NCBI GenBank assembly: GCA_028551475.1
Contig: CM052356.1
Location: 11,745,884-11,809,883 of the forward strand
Length of the DNA stretch: 64,000 nt
DNA from: Casuarina equisetifolia
Taxonomy: Eukaryota > Streptophyta > Magnoliopsida > Fagales > Casuarinaceae
Direction of reading: 5' to 3'
In this document: positions 1-18,328 of the stretch, piece by piece
Layout of the letters: every line of letters starts with the position of its first letter
Numbering within the stretch: position 1 is the stretch's first letter
The notes under the pieces: generated by a model
What the model saw: the letters and a program-made list of their open reading frames with translations, nothing else
Database searches by the model: none
Told to the model about the DNA's origin: nothing
Translations under genes and position numbers: made by a program

Positions 1-770
1 TAAGGAATTTTCTAAAGCTCTTAGCTATTGGGGCAATCTCATCACTCTCAAACTCTACCTCTTTAACTTTTTCTACTTCTACTTTTAAAGCAAGTGACTT
101 ATTATTTTCTTTTTCTCTTTCTCTTTCTCTTCTTATTAATTGCATTTCATGAGTTTTTAGTGAACCTAACAAATCATCTAAAGTCAATTTATCTAACTCA
201 TGTTCTTCCTCTAAGGCCATCTTTTTAAGATCCCAACTTTCAGGTAAAGGTACTAACATTTTTCTAACCATTTTCTCATTTGTTTAAGTCTTTCTTGGAA
301 ATTTTAATTCAGAACTATCTTAATAAATCTACCAAATATTTCATTAACAATTTCAGAATCATGCATGGTAAACAATTCATAATCATGAGTAAGCATAGTA
401 ACTTTAGAAGATTTAACTTTCTTAATACCTTCATAAATGACTTCTAACTTATCCCATACCTCTTTATCAGTGAGGCAAAATGATATTTTATTAAACTCAT
501 GAGCTCTTAAATCACTATAAATCATGTTCATAGCCTTAGCATTTAACCCTATGATTTTAGCTTCATTTTTACTCCACTCATCAATTTCGGGTAATGCAGT
601 ACCCTTTCTAATAGTTTGCCAAGTTTCAGGGTCTTGACCAATAATAAAGACTTGCATTAATTGTTTCAATGCCTATAGTTGATGTCGTCAAATAATGGTG
701 GTTTATTAAGCCTCGTGACAACTACTCCTTTCTCTATATCCATTATATGGATCTACTTTATGATGTTAAG
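1..770 (-). pseudogene. Ty1-copia gag remnant (UBN2-type), truncated by window edge
   Basis: On the minus strand from about 770 down to 1 a degenerate copia capsid (gag) can be read. The upstream part has an 'NKPPLFDDINY'-like start motif in a shifted frame near 690-770. The main open piece (669-304) has the gag features 'QDPETWQTIRKG', 'LNAKAMNMIYSDL' and 'EVWDKLEVIYEG'. Below 304 the frame breaks, but gag-like residues continue to position 1. Such proteins form the retrotransposon particle in the cytoplasm. At least one frameshift separates the start motif from the body, so it is dead. The rest of the element lies outside the window or was lost. Confidence 0.7.
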
Positions 771-3700
771 CCTTTAAATATCAAGAAACCTAGCTCTAGA
801 TGGCAATTGTAAGGTTTAATGGCTTACCAAGAAAGGTGGGGGGTTTGAATTGATAACCTTAGGTTTTTCACTTCTAATTTAAGTTCACTCACTTTTCATG
901 CAATCAAATGAATCATTCATAAGTAATGAAATCAAACAACAAGAGAGATAAGTATAGAAAAGATGAGACCAAGATTTATACAGTGGTTCAGCCTTTATCA
1001 CCTACTTCCACCCTTTTACTCATTCAACATAACCAATTGAAGTCCACTTTACTTCAAAGTTAGAAGAAGACCTTTTCCTACACTTTCCAACTCCTCCACA
1101 AGGAGTTAAACAGTTCTTGATTACAAGTATAAGGTTGAGTCAACCTTAGTACAATAGCAAGTCCTCAATGATATATGATTTGTGAGAAATATTGCTTAAC
1201 AAAGAGTTAATTAAAAAGATACAAAGTTAATTCAAGCTCTAATCACAATACCCCCAATTATCATAAAGTTAAGTTTTCAGCTTTAAAAAGTGATTTATGT
1301 GCAAATGATAATTAAAGTTTAATTATCACATAAACAACTCAATCTAACAGTAAATATTCCTAATAATATGAATATAAAGGAATATCACCGAAGATCCAAG
1401 CTTTCACCAAAGATCGAAGAACTTAATAATAAGAGTATAAGCCTTCTCAGCTTTAATCCTTTTTTTGCAATTTCTCAATAGTATTTTGTGCAAAAGCTCT
1501 TAAGAACCTCAAAGAACATCTCTTTATAGCAAATTCAAGGAACTCAAGCTTTTTAGGGTTTCTTTTCAAAGTTTTAATTTTCCCGTTAAGATTTGACGCA
1601 ATCTCCATCATGCAATAGGAGAAACCACAATTAATGCAGCAAATAGCCATTCTAACACTTCTATCAAGTTAAAATTCTTCCCGTTAGAGAATCAACAATA
1701 GAGAGAAGCAAGAAAGCAATTCATCAATATAGGGCTTTAGGGCATCATCTCTATTTTGCTCAATTAAGCTACATTCTCACGGCTTAAATGAAACAGCCAT
1801 GTTTCACATGTAAGTGAAACAACATCACTTTGTTTAGCTTAGGCTTAGTCTAATTAATCAGCAATGTGGGCTGAACTTGTGGGCCTTTGGAACTTTCTAA
1901 CTTAGTCTAACTTCATAAGTACAACACCATGCAAGCTTAAACTTGGCTTGCTTCATGTGGGTCTTAGACTAATTAATAAATGACTTTACTTAAGTTTAGA
2001 CTAGCTAGTAAATAGCTTCACTCAAATTTGCTTCAAGTTTGTATAATTAGGCCTTTATATTATAATTTTAGCCTTTATAATATAATCTTTGATCCTTGAT
2101 GTATCTACAAGCACATAAAATCAATTATCATTTTTCTTCAAAGTAACCAAGTATATCTTTTCAGCTCTTATTTCATATGAAAATATTTCTCGAAGACTTG
2201 TATGAAGTTGTATAATGAAGGAATAAAAGAATGTAGGAAACTTACTACTTTATAATATCATTGGTTGATATTGTAATTTGCACATCTTTTACTCCTTTAA
2301 CATTCAATGGTTACACACTAAGATATGAAAAAATTTATTCATTATAGGCTAACAAAATTTTTCATAACCAAAACACATATTTTTCCAACAATTACTTCTT
2401 GGGCATTTCTAATTTCTAAAGCTTACTCTCTTTACCAATCCATTAGCTTGTAAGGAGGTGTTAAGCTAGGATAATAAGAAGGTGCCATGTGGAGAAGTAT
2501 CTCTTGTCCATGTTAATACACCCATGTTACATGCAATGCCTATGTCACACCAATGCATGTGCACTACATGCATGTCATCTCCAACCTTACAATCAATTAC
2601 AATCAAGCACTAATTACTAAAATTAGCTAGTTATCATCAATTAAGGAAACATATAAGGAAGGAGGTGAAGGGTAACAATCTCAAACAACAAAGGCTTTTA
2701 GAAAAAGGAAAATGAAGAAAATCAAATCATTCTTGATTTGGTTCAAAATCATTCAAATTCAAATACTTAAATATTGTCATAGCCAAATCATTTAGCATGA
2801 TTGACATGACCAATTTAAGTGGCCACGGGACATGACCATGGAAACTTAACATGCTACATGAAATGGCAAGGACCAAGGTTCAGGCAAGGACAAAGGCATG
2901 GGGTGCTATGTAGCATCTAGTACTTGAAGACAAACACATGTGTGGCATCAGGTTATTACATGCACGCTTAAGCAAGCATATCTAAATGATGATATGGAAG
3001 GTAAAGACAACACTTGGAAGGCAACCAATGGGCATTTGTGAACTAAGGGATGTAGGTATGCAAAACAAAGAGCTCGTGTCAGCTGAAGTATCTTCAAGGG
3101 TAGTCATTAGGGTTTTTATTGTAGAGCCATTGGAGCTTAGATGTAGTGATAAGGAGCTACCATGTGGTGAATAAGGATGCTAGCCAGGGAGTCTTAATGT
3201 GGGTACTTAAAATCCATGTGGAGAAAAGAGAAAGGTTGGCTAGGTTGTTAAAGAGTGATTCATGATAACCTTATAGTGAGGAGGTTCCATTAATGCAACT
3301 TCTAAGAAAGTGAATAAGCAGAGGTGCATGTTGTTAAAGAACATTCTCCCTCCCATTTATGTGTGGAGAGTTAAAGGGGTAAGTGGTTATTAATGGTTAT
3401 ATATTCAATGAATGGGGGCAACCTTTCATATTCCCTCATATATTTGTAAATAAATGGGAATAGATTTTCTCTTTCCCTTACCTTGTTTCCCGTTCTACTA
3501 ACTTACAATAACCATTATTTAAAAGAGAGAAACCAAGATAGTAAGATGAAGAGGAAGATCTAGGCTAACCTAGTCATAGCTAAAGGCTAGTTGTTAGGCA
3601 ATCCTTGGAAAAAATAATTCAGCATCCTAAGATTTACACTATTGACTTGAATCTAGGAAGGATCTAGATAAATATTTTCCATCCTTTTGTATTAATCATA

Positions 3701-3840
3701 CTCTTGCATTCTCCCTATAAACTTGTAATGAAACATATAATGAATTCATTTAATTAAAAACTACTTTAATCACTACACTTGCACTCTAGGCTACTTTGTT
3801 TTATGATATAACACCATAATCTTGTGGTGCATATTTCTAA
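771..3840. other. AT-rich repeat-derived DNA without a recognisable gene
   Basis: No open frame here resembles a known protein. A G-run followed by TTGAATT near 838-852 and a block near 975-1020 (a 'gatttatacagtggttcagcc'-like motif) resemble sequence common in plant retrotransposon ends, so part of this is probably old LTR. The short frames at 1453-1650 (-) and 2986-3174 (+) have no recognisable motif and I do not call them. Confidence 0.5.
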
Positions 3841-3849
3841 CTTGATTTA

Positions 3850-4560
3850 TTGAATGAAATATGTGAAGTTACACACAATAAAATGATAATAGCTATTTAT
3901 TTCACCAAACTTCATTAGCTTTGGGATGAGTTCAATACCTTTATGGTGCTTAAATCTCCTACATTATCTCATATTGACTTATGGAAGGCTCACTAAGAAA
4001 TGATGCATTTATACTATTTCTTACAAGGACTTAGTGATTGCTATTTGGTGTTAAAGATTAGGTTCAACTAATAAATTATTTCCTAGATATGAATCAAGCC
4101 TCACAATTATGAATAAGGTAAAGTATAGAAAAGGCTTTACACAAAGAAAATGGAAGGGGCTTTTTTTACCACAAGTTGTAAGATTGGCATAATAGTTAGA
4201 TAGTTTAATCAAAACATAGGTGCCTATCTTGCTTTAGAATCTAAAGATTTGTGATAAGGAACTTAATCAATGCATAAAGTGAGATGTCATTTTCACTCAA
4301 AATTGGTAAAACAACAAGTTGTTTAAGGTTCAAAAATGAAATGTGAATTTTGTGACAGAAAAGGCTATAAAAAGGACAAATGTTTTAGAATATCTCTTAA
4401 TGAATGCATTGCAAGCTTTATGAACCTAAGAAAGAAGAATGTTATAAATTGCATAGTTATCCCTTAAAGCACAAGAATTATAAAAGGAATGGTGTATCTA
4501 ATCTTGCAATTGGAGTTTCTACTCAGTCACTCTTCACATGATAGCACTATGACAAAATCC
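3850..4560 (+). pseudogene. Ty1-copia gag remnant with zinc knuckle
   Basis: Plus-strand translation, with several stops and frame changes, gives copia gag landmarks in order. A 'LWDEFNTF'-like segment lies around 3910-3950, followed by a 'FLQGLSDCY'-like segment near 4015-4045. A CCHC-type zinc knuckle reading 'CEFCDRKGYKKDKC' lies at about 4340-4385; its histidine position is changed to Tyr/Lys. The order is right for a gag C-terminal half. There is no protease or integrase in frame behind it, so it is a fragment. Confidence 0.6.
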
Positions 4561-5230
4561 TAGCCATAGTTAAGGACGATTTTAGGCTTGTTGTAACTCA
4601 TTTAAAGTAAGTACATTCAGTGCTCAGTTGTTGGCTTAGAATTGAGTTAGCCTTTAACTAGGATCACCGTGAAGGGAGGTTAAAGAAAGAGGAAATGAGA
4701 GTGTTTTAGAAAGAATAGGAAAAATCCATAAAAAGTGTGTGAGTAAAGTAATCTACGAGGATTCCTTAATGTGGGAGTTCACACCTTCTAGCTTATTGAA
4801 TACAATATTGGTTATACATTTAAAGCATAGCTGTAAATGTGTAACTATTACAAGGATTTGAAATGTGGTATGTCAAATTGGGATACATAAATTTCCAAAT
4901 CAAAGATATCTAAGTAAAGACAAACTTACAACTATGGTAACAATAGTCTTATTGAATGAACACATCAATACAATTGAAGCCAATGGGATTGTAATGTTTC
5001 TACAATAAATAGGGTTGTTGCATATGAACACTAAAGTAGTCTATTAAAGGAAACCAAAAGATAAAGTACTAGGGCACCACTTCGAGTGGTGACTTAACAC
5101 TAAGGAAACTAGACATGTTAGATGTGTATTTAAACTACCATTACATTAGCCTATACTACCAATCCAAAACATAAAAGTCTTACTTATACTTGAATGGCCA
5201 CCCTGAGGCTTGTATTGCCAATCTATAACA
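4561..5230 (-). repeat. Probable 3' LTR region of the Ty3-gypsy remnant
   Basis: On the minus strand the polypurine tract at 5248-5232 is followed directly by TGTTATAG starting at 5230. That is what the 5' end of a 3' LTR should look like. The far end of the LTR was not found, so the lower boundary is a guess. No gene is visible in this stretch. Confidence 0.4.
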
Positions 5231-5250
5231 TCCCCCCCCCTGCCCCCCTT
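5231..5250 (-). other. Polypurine tract of gypsy remnant
   Basis: Nine C in a row and then six C separated by TG on the plus strand (5232-5248) read as a G-rich polypurine tract on the minus strand. It lies between the integrase tail (higher coordinates) and a TG-starting sequence (5230 downward). This is the primer site for plus-strand DNA synthesis in LTR retrotransposons. Confidence 0.55.
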
Positions 5251-7720
5251 CCTTAATTTAATGATGCCTTATCTCCTCTAAGTAATTGTTAATAAAATCT
5301 TTGAACTACTGAAGATCTTTCTTGAACTCCTACATTACCTCACTCTCAGGCAATTATTTCTACTTGATCAAAAACTATTGTCTCAAATGAACTCTTTTCT
5401 TCTAAAATACTTGATCAATTAGGATTGCTTCTACCTTTCTTTTAAAAGAAGTTATCATTATTGGAGGGGTCCTCAACAATTTGCTCTACCTAACATCTTC
5501 CACAGTATCATGGAATGACTTAAATATGCTTACATGGAACATTAGGTGTATCATAGGTTTAGGTGGAAGGTCCAATCAAAAGGTAACCTTTCCCATTAAT
5601 TTAAATGGTCTATTATATTTATGAACTAGCCCCTTGTGGATGATAGGCTTTATATTGTTATGGGAGAAATTTTACCACCATTTGCTCCTCAACATTGTAT
5701 TCTACTAGTTGTCTTTTCTTGTTGACCCATTTCTTTATTCTCTTGAAGGCCTTGTTCAAATATGATCTTTCCATATATGTATTTTTTTTGTCAAGATTTT
5801 ACCATGTTAAAAGCACTAGGACATTTAATATTGTAGTTTATTGCAAGAGTATAAGGAGTCAATAGCTATTGCCTTGTCACTAACTCAAACAAGCTTTTGT
5901 TTGTTGATTCACACCTTTAAAAAGCTATATGAAAACTAAGCCATGTCCATTAGTTTCTCTTAATCCTTCTAATTTTCACTTATAAAATGCCTTAAGTACA
6001 ATTTCACTAAATTATTCACTTTCTTTGTCTATCTATTTCTCTAAGGATGAAAACTTATGAAGAACCACAACTTAAAACCTAACAACTTGAACATTTTTCT
6101 CCATAATCAACCTATAAACCATCAATCTCAATCACTAATGATATTATGTGGCAACCTAAAACTTCACCACATGCCTAAAGAAAAGCTATGCAATGGCTTC
6201 TGTTTGACACTTCAAAATTGTGGGTATAAACATTACATACTTTGACAACTAGTTTACAACTACCAAGATGAAGCCACAACCTTTAGTCTTTAGCAATCCA
6301 ATGATAAAACCCATAAAGATGCTCTCCTATGGATGGCTCCAACAAGCCACCAAAAGGCCTCTACTTTGATTTGTTTTATTAACATATAGGAAAAGTCTTT
6401 ACATATAACTCTAGCCTATACCTTATGTTGAGCCAAAAGTAAAAGGCTTTAGGGAGGGCATGCATTATCCTTTATTTGGGATGGCCAATCCACTTACTAT
6501 CATGGCACTCCTTAATAAGTTTACGTCAAAAGTTCTCCCACTTAGGCATATACAAGTGTCTTTTTTTTTCATGTAGGGTTGCTCATCTTCCAATAAAAAT
6601 TGTTTGGTCTTGCCATCCCTCATAAGCTACTTTAATTGTTTAGCCATGGGATTATAGGACATCACTTCTCACAGCAATTGCATTGTGTCCCCTATAGTTG
6701 GACTTATGGCAACCAACTCAATCTTCCTACTAAGAGCATTGATTATAACATTTGTCCTTCCAAGTTTATACTCCATCACATAGCTAAACTCAACCAAAAC
6801 ATCCTACATAGGACTTTGGTGACAGCTTCTTCTAAGTTTAGAAATAACTTGTTGTCACATTGTCTATCTTGATTAGGAATTGAAAGCCATGTAAATAATG
6901 GTGTTGTGTTCTCAAACAATGAATAATGGTTATCATTTCCTTATCTTGCATTGTGAGCTTATGCTTTGTTTCATTCAACTTTCAACTCTTAAGGGCAATA
7001 AGATGTGCATCCTACATTAATATACCCCATAGCAAAATCAAAAGCATTTGAATGTACCTCAAATAATTTGGAAAAGTCAAGTAGTGACAACATCAACTCT
7101 TTTGTCACTGAAGCCTTCAAGTCATCAAAGTTGTGTTGGCATTCCTTAGTCCCCTCCTATATCTTTGTTTTCTTCAATAACTTGGTCAAGGGTTTTGCTC
7201 TTGTTGAATATCAGGTAATGAAACGTTTGTAATAGTTCACCAAGCCAAGAAAAGATCTAAACTCTATGACCTTTAAAGGAGTTTCCCACTCTTAGACCAC
7301 CTTTACCTTAGCCCAATCCATTTGTAAGGTTCCTTGCTTAATGACATGGCCAAAAAGTCCACCTTTCCAATGCAAAAGAACATTTCTTCTTTTTCTTCTT
7401 CTTCAAGTAGAGCTTGTTCTCTTGTAACAACTTAAACAATATCTTCAAGTGCTCAATGTGTTCTTCTAATGAATTGCTATATACCATAATATTATCCATG
7501 TAGACCATCATAAACTTGTCCTAATATAGATAAAGCAAGTGGTTCATCAACATACAAAATGTTGCTAGAATATTGGTTAAGCTAAGAGGCATGAATAGCC
7601 ATTCAAAGAATCCATACATCATCACACATGTTGTCTTAGGCTCGTCTCTAGCAACAGTTTAAACTATGACTCGAATCAAGTATCTAGACAACATAACATA
7701 AAATTTACTAAGTTTTTAGG
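5250..7720 (-). pseudogene. Ty3-gypsy pol remnant (RT, RNase H, integrase)
   Basis: Reading the minus strand downward gives Ty3-gypsy polymerase landmarks in the right order. The reverse transcriptase active-site strand 'VYMDNIMVYS' lies near 7510; its catalytic pair is DN instead of DD. Next come 'LEEHIEHLKILFKLL' (about 7440-7490), the RT thumb/RNase H linker (about 7130-7260), and an RNase H end resembling 'DNVTTSYF' near 6830. The integrase zinc-finger region ('LLEDEQPY', 'RSAMIVSGLA'-like, 6480-6640) follows. An integrase C-terminal tail at 5512-5642 includes 'HKGLVHKYNRPF' and 'MIHLMFHVSIFKSFHD'. Stops and frameshifts are frequent. Gag, protease and the 5' LTR are missing because a plus-strand copia piece abuts at about 7,730. 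Confidence 0.75.
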
Positions 7721-7739
7721 TGGGCCAAGGTATTCTCAA

Positions 7740-9245
7740 ACCTTGCATGATTATTTGTTGCTTACACAAGTTTAGGATGACCTTATTGTTATAGTGATTA
7801 TCTATGTTAGCCACATTTCAATCATAAGAGATGAAATTAGTGGGATATAAAGGTTGAAGATTCATATGAATTTAGTCTTTTATACGTAAGATCTTGGAGA
7901 ACTAAAGTATTTACTTGGTGTAAAGTTACTTAAAGATGACAATGGGGTTTATTTGAGCTAGAGAAAATATATATTAGAACTCATTTAAGAGATGGCCTTA
8001 TTTGGAACAAGGCTAATTGGTAACCTCATGGACATAAGCATTATGTTCACAAGCCTCAAGTGTGGTTAGTGACTTTAAATTAAACTTGATGATACTCCTC
8101 ATTTAAAAGATGTTAATAGTTTACCAACAACTCATTGAAAAGCTAAATTATATTGACATGGCTAGGCTCAATATGTCATTTTTAGTGCATCATCTTAGAC
8201 GATTCGTGCATGCACAAAAAAAATCACAGTGAGATGTAGCAATTAAAGTTGTTAAATATCTAAAAGGCTGTCCTAGCTTAGATCTTTTTATACCATATGA
8301 TGGTGGATTCCATATGTAGGTCTTTTGCAATGCCAATTGGGCAAAATGTCATGTCTAGAAAATTAGTGATAGGTTCAATATCATGTTACATGGTTCTTTG
8401 GTTTCATGGAAGGGTAAGAAATAGACAACTACATCACTTCATCGATAAAAGCCAAATGTCATTTTATGGCCTCCACCTATTGTGAGATTATTTTGTTGGT
8501 TGGTTTCTTATGCGATTTAAGGATTAATGTACCTCCACCAATGATACTTCATTGTGACAACAAGGCAATGCAAAGACTTGTAAAGAAGCCAATGTTACAT
8601 TAGAGAACTAAACATCTAGACATATATTTGTTACAAATTGTAAATTCAGCCCAAGACTAGGAGTTAAAAACCTACTTCATGGACCTAAGCTTAAACAAGC
8701 CTACTTTGTCATATAAGGAGTGTGAAGTGTTAAGTGGCTAAGGATTCTTTTGGAAGAAATAGGAAGTAAAAGTGTGTTGTTGATGTAGAGATGGGCACTT
8801 GTTGTATAGATCAAGTGATAGAATAAAGATTAAGGAAAGGTTACAATAATTGGGGGGGAATGGGTATAAGTTGCTCTAATTTTGTAAGTAGCTCATTGAT
8901 TAAAGCTCACTCCATGAAACTGAAAGGTTGGATGCCTTTTTAAACATGTTCTTACTTTATCTGTTCTATCAATTTCTTCCTAGCATAGGTAAGAAGAAGC
9001 ATTATTTTACTTGTTTTGATCTTGATGATTCCTTGTAATGATATTAATTAATTACTTGACCTATAGCTTAAGGCCAAATGGGTCAGAATTTGGGGTTTTC
9101 AGTAGTTAAAGATCATGGCTAAAACAATATTGTATTTTGAGAGAAAAAAGATCAAGAATGAACTTATCATGATTACTCATGTTAGCACTTTTGGTTAGCC
9201 AACAAATGTATTGACTAAACCTTTAAATGTTATCATTTTGAGCCT
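7740..9245 (+). pseudogene. Ty1-copia RT/RNase H remnant
   Basis: Plus-strand copia pol fragments appear in order but in changing frames. A 'LGELKYLLGVKL'-like RT segment lies at about 7890-7930 and 'SFLVHHLRRFVHAQKKS' at about 8175-8230. Next come 'VVKYLKGCPSLDLF' (8245-8290) and RNase H motifs 'NANWAKCHV' and 'GSLVSWKG' (8320-8415). The final RNase H segment lies at 8530-8640. A later piece at 9180-9240 resembles the 'QPTNVLTKPL' tail that ends copia pol. At least five frame breaks are needed, so this is an inactive fragment. A G-run near 8850 may be a polypurine tract. Confidence 0.65.
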
Positions 9246-10320
9246 CTAACCACCTTAAAAACCAATCCAAAAGGTGGTCCAATTGTCACACATATAAGAT
9301 CCATTTTTCTTCACATTCTTCTAATGTGAGACTCATTCTCAATAATCTCTCACATCCCACATTGGACCATTTTTCTCACTACTTACACATATAAGATCCA
9401 TTGTTCTTCACATTCTTCTAGTGTGGGACTTATTCTCAATAATCTTTCACATTTTACACGAAGCCATTTTTTCTCACTAAGCTCAACCTAACCCTAGTCT
9501 TTGCACACTAGGCCTTGACCCATTTAAGTTAGGTTCAACTCTATACCCAACTCAACCTCCACAAATTTGAGCCTAACCTCTTTTTTTTTTTTTTTATTGG
9601 CCTAGTTTCCCCCTAGGCTTTGACACCGATTTTTATGATTTTAAAAACTAATCCAAAAGGTGGTGCAATCCTCACATGTATAAGCTTCATTTTTTCTTCA
9701 TATTCTCCTAATGTGAGACTTGTTCTCAACAATCTCTTTCCTCTCACATTGGCCCATTTTTCCTTAGTCGGCTTAACCTAACCTAACCTCCAAACCATCG
9801 GGCATGATTCTTTTTTTTTTTTTTTTCTAACCTTCCCAATTTCCCTCGTACTACTATTTGGAAATAGTTTCACATCAATCAAATGTAAGAAGAAAAGACA
9901 GCTTATAAGTGTGAGCATTGACCACCTTATGAGTTGGTTTTTGGGTGGTTGCAGGCCAAATATTACAACAAATGGTACTAGAGCCCAAGGGAGATTGGGC
10001 CGAGTGAAAAAAGAAAAAAGAAACAAAAAAAGGGTTTAGCTCGAACGTGTGAAGGCTAGCTTAGGTCAAGTTGAACATAGCAAGAAAAATGGGTCAAGAC
10101 CTAGTGTGTGCAGACTGGGTCAAGTTGAAATCAGTGAAAAAAGGAAAGAAAAAAAAAAAAAAAGGAAAACAAAAGGGGCAATGCGGGATGGGAGAGATTG
10201 CTAAGGAAGACTCGGTCAAAAATGAGAAAAAAAAGAGAGAGAGCTTATAAGTGTGAGGATTCTACCATTTATAAATCGGTTTTTAAGGTGTTTGCAAGCT
10301 CAAAATTACAGTATTAAGTT
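9245..10320. repeat. Array of LTR-end-like ~100-bp motifs in both orientations
   Basis: A motif combining a 'ttaaaaaccaatccaaaagg' core with CACATATAAGATCC and a 'tgtgagactcattctcaataatctctcacat' type segment occurs at 9250-9380, again at 9386-9475, and in related form at 9640-9765. The reverse-complement version (ttataagtgtgag, then a ggtttttaaggtg-like core) occurs at about 9901-9955 and 10,243-10,300. Next to the first inverted copy, 9973-9985 resembles the tRNA-Met primer-binding site (tggtactagagcc against the usual TGGTATCAGAGCC). This suggests that LTR ends of one family were inserted or rearranged in opposite directions. Poly-T and poly-A tracts separate the blocks. Confidence 0.5.
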
Positions 10321-10373
10321 TTCTTCAAAGTTGGAGTCTTTAAATGTCTATCCACCATAAGCACGAGAGGGAA

Positions 10374-10810
10374 GTGTTGGAGTAAGCGGTCTTAACGTGG
10401 AGACACTTGCCATTGTGGAACGAATGCATCTTGTTTTGCTTTCCTGGCTGAAGAGCATAGGAGCTCCCATCACAAGACAGCTACGGAGTGACGCTAGCTG
10501 GGACTTGAATCAAAGGGGCATCGTACACACGCTGCCCCAGCTGTCGACAGAACGGCTCCTAGCCGAAAGTACCGCTTGGGAGTTGAACCATCAGGAGGCA
10601 AGAGGGAAGAGTTTAGAGATAGCTCTCTTGGACAAGTCAACGAAGTATGTGTTTCACGTTCGGCTTTTCATGGGTGTTAAGAGAGATGTAAAGAGGTGAC
10701 TTTTTTCTTGTACTAGGAAAATTGTGAAGGTGCCTAAGCCTTCACCTCTGTCCTGTTTTTCTCCCTTCATAGCGAAGTTCTTCATTGTTTAGTATAAACA
10801 AAACATCAAG
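10374..10810 (+). repeat. Probable copia 3' LTR or solo LTR (end uncertain)
   Basis: The sequence just before 10,374 resembles the usual end of a copia coding region followed by a purine tract ('gagagggaag'). It then starts TGTTGGAG, the common copia LTR beginning. The following roughly 400 bp are more GC-rich than the flanks. They contain a 100-codon frame (10,397-10,699) with no recognisable domain, which I treat as chance within the LTR. No matching second LTR was seen and the 3' limit is arbitrary. Confidence 0.35.
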
Positions 10811-11202
10811 TATGTGATGAAAAGCTTGTTTATTTATTTCGTTGTACAACTCATCCTTCACACAGTTGACCTTTTAGCTCTCCATTATTGCTTACCAAAC
10901 TTAGTTGTGTTTCCCTTATATGGTCGTAATTTGGTGGATATGGCATTCGAAGTAACATTTGAAAATGTGGCAAAACTGATGAGACCACAAATAAAAGAAT
11001 AAGCTTTGAAGGACTTACTGGAGCTGTCAGTTCTAGATAACTTGCGATTGTTATCAGGCCTCTCTTGGGTGTTGAAAGATCTGAAAAGTCGGAGAAATAT
11101 AAAGAAAAATCTGTGGGAGACGACATATTCTGCAGATTCTCTCCCTCGGCTTCTCCTCTGACCTTTCATTCTGGAAGAAAGGCAAAGCTGCGAATATGTT
11201 CT

Positions 11203-11250
11203 ATAAAAGAAAAGAAAAGAAAAGAAAAGAAAAAATAAATAAATGGAAAA
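11203..11250. repeat. AAAAG microsatellite
   Basis: Five or more tandem AAAAG units followed by an AAAT-rich tail. It lies about 1 kb upstream of the reductase start codon. Confidence 0.85.
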
Positions 11251-11440
11251 GAGAAAAAAAATGTCCCTAGCGAGGAGCATGTCACGTCTATTAAAATATT
11301 CAAGATCTGTTGCCGCTGAGAGCAACGTTGCAGCAAACGATTGTTTGGCCCAAATGCATGTGGTATTTTTATATAACTTCGCATCATGGTATTAAAAATC
11401 AAAAAAGAAAAAAAACGAAAAAAAGAAGGAACAACCGGCA

Positions 11441-11532
11441 CGCAACTCTTAACGATAAAGGAGAACGACGAATTTTGACGTTGGAGCGCAACTCTTAACG
11501 ACAAAGCAGAACGACGAATCATGACGTTGTAA
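11441..11532. repeat. 46-bp tandem duplication
   Basis: Positions 11,441-11,486 and 11,487-11,532 are two adjacent copies of a 46-bp unit starting CGCAACTCTTAACGA. They differ at only a few bases. The copies lie in the reductase promoter region. Confidence 0.85.
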
Positions 11533-12209
11533 AGTCGAAGCAAAAGGCAAAACGTGTATAAGAAGTCGTTTTTGTCTAAAAACCAAAGTTATGAAAGCTT
11601 TCCAAGAGATTCAAAAAGAAGCCTAAAAGTAAGCAAAATATTACAAAAGCCATTTCTAGAATCCGCGATGACTAATCAAAAGGTTGAACAAAGAACTCAT
11701 TCCAAGGAAAAATAAAGGAAGACAACAAATTCACGAAAGAGAAGAAAAAAGAAGTGCCGAAAGGGAAACAGGGTACATTTCAAGTGACAAATCTCGTGTC
11801 CATCCCGAATCAAGGTTTCGTCAACGCGCAGATTTCGCACGTGTTGAGCGCTGCCAAAGGACGTACCTCTATTGCAGACCCTCCCGCCCCTGACGAAAAA
11901 GCCCCCCGCTCAAGCAGTTTGTTTTTTAGTCAAAGCCAGTGCGGGAACCCACCTCACAACGTACACTAGGCCTCTCTGGTTCCACGCCGTTCCTTCTCTG
12001 GTTCTCTGGCTCTCTCCGTCCCTCTCTCTCACCCACCTCCAGCAATTAGGGCTCCTCAAAGCTCTCCAAAATACGCAGAAGAAGGAGGCCAAAGATAAAA
12101 CGAGGGATAGGAGAAAGAGGCGAAGCTGCACCGGAGAAAAGCGGACGCCGTTTCCGTGCAAATCCTGTTAATTTCTGTTGGATCCTAAATTTCGGGTCGG
12201 ACCTAAACG

Positions 12210-18328
<6,119 letters not shown>

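Larger units (their letters stand above)
10811..12209 (+). promoter_or_regulatory. Upstream region and 5' leader of the P450 reductase gene
   Basis: No protein-coding feature is recognised here. The stretch contains an AAAAG microsatellite (about 11,203-11,236), a 46-bp tandem duplication (11,441-11,532), and a C/T-rich leader from about 11,970 to 12,209 as is usual for plant 5' UTRs. The several overlapping open frames on both strands look like by-products of the GC-richer promoter. I did not identify a convincing TATA box. Confidence 0.45.

Noticed and set aside
10397..10699. 100-residue open frame upstream of the reductase
   Set aside because: No recognisable domain, and it lies in a probable copia LTR. 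It is likely a chance frame in GC-richer DNA.
10851..11543. Several overlapping open frames on both strands in the reductase promoter
   Set aside because: They overlap each other on opposite strands, include low-complexity Phe/Ser runs from poly-A/T tracts, and carry no motif.
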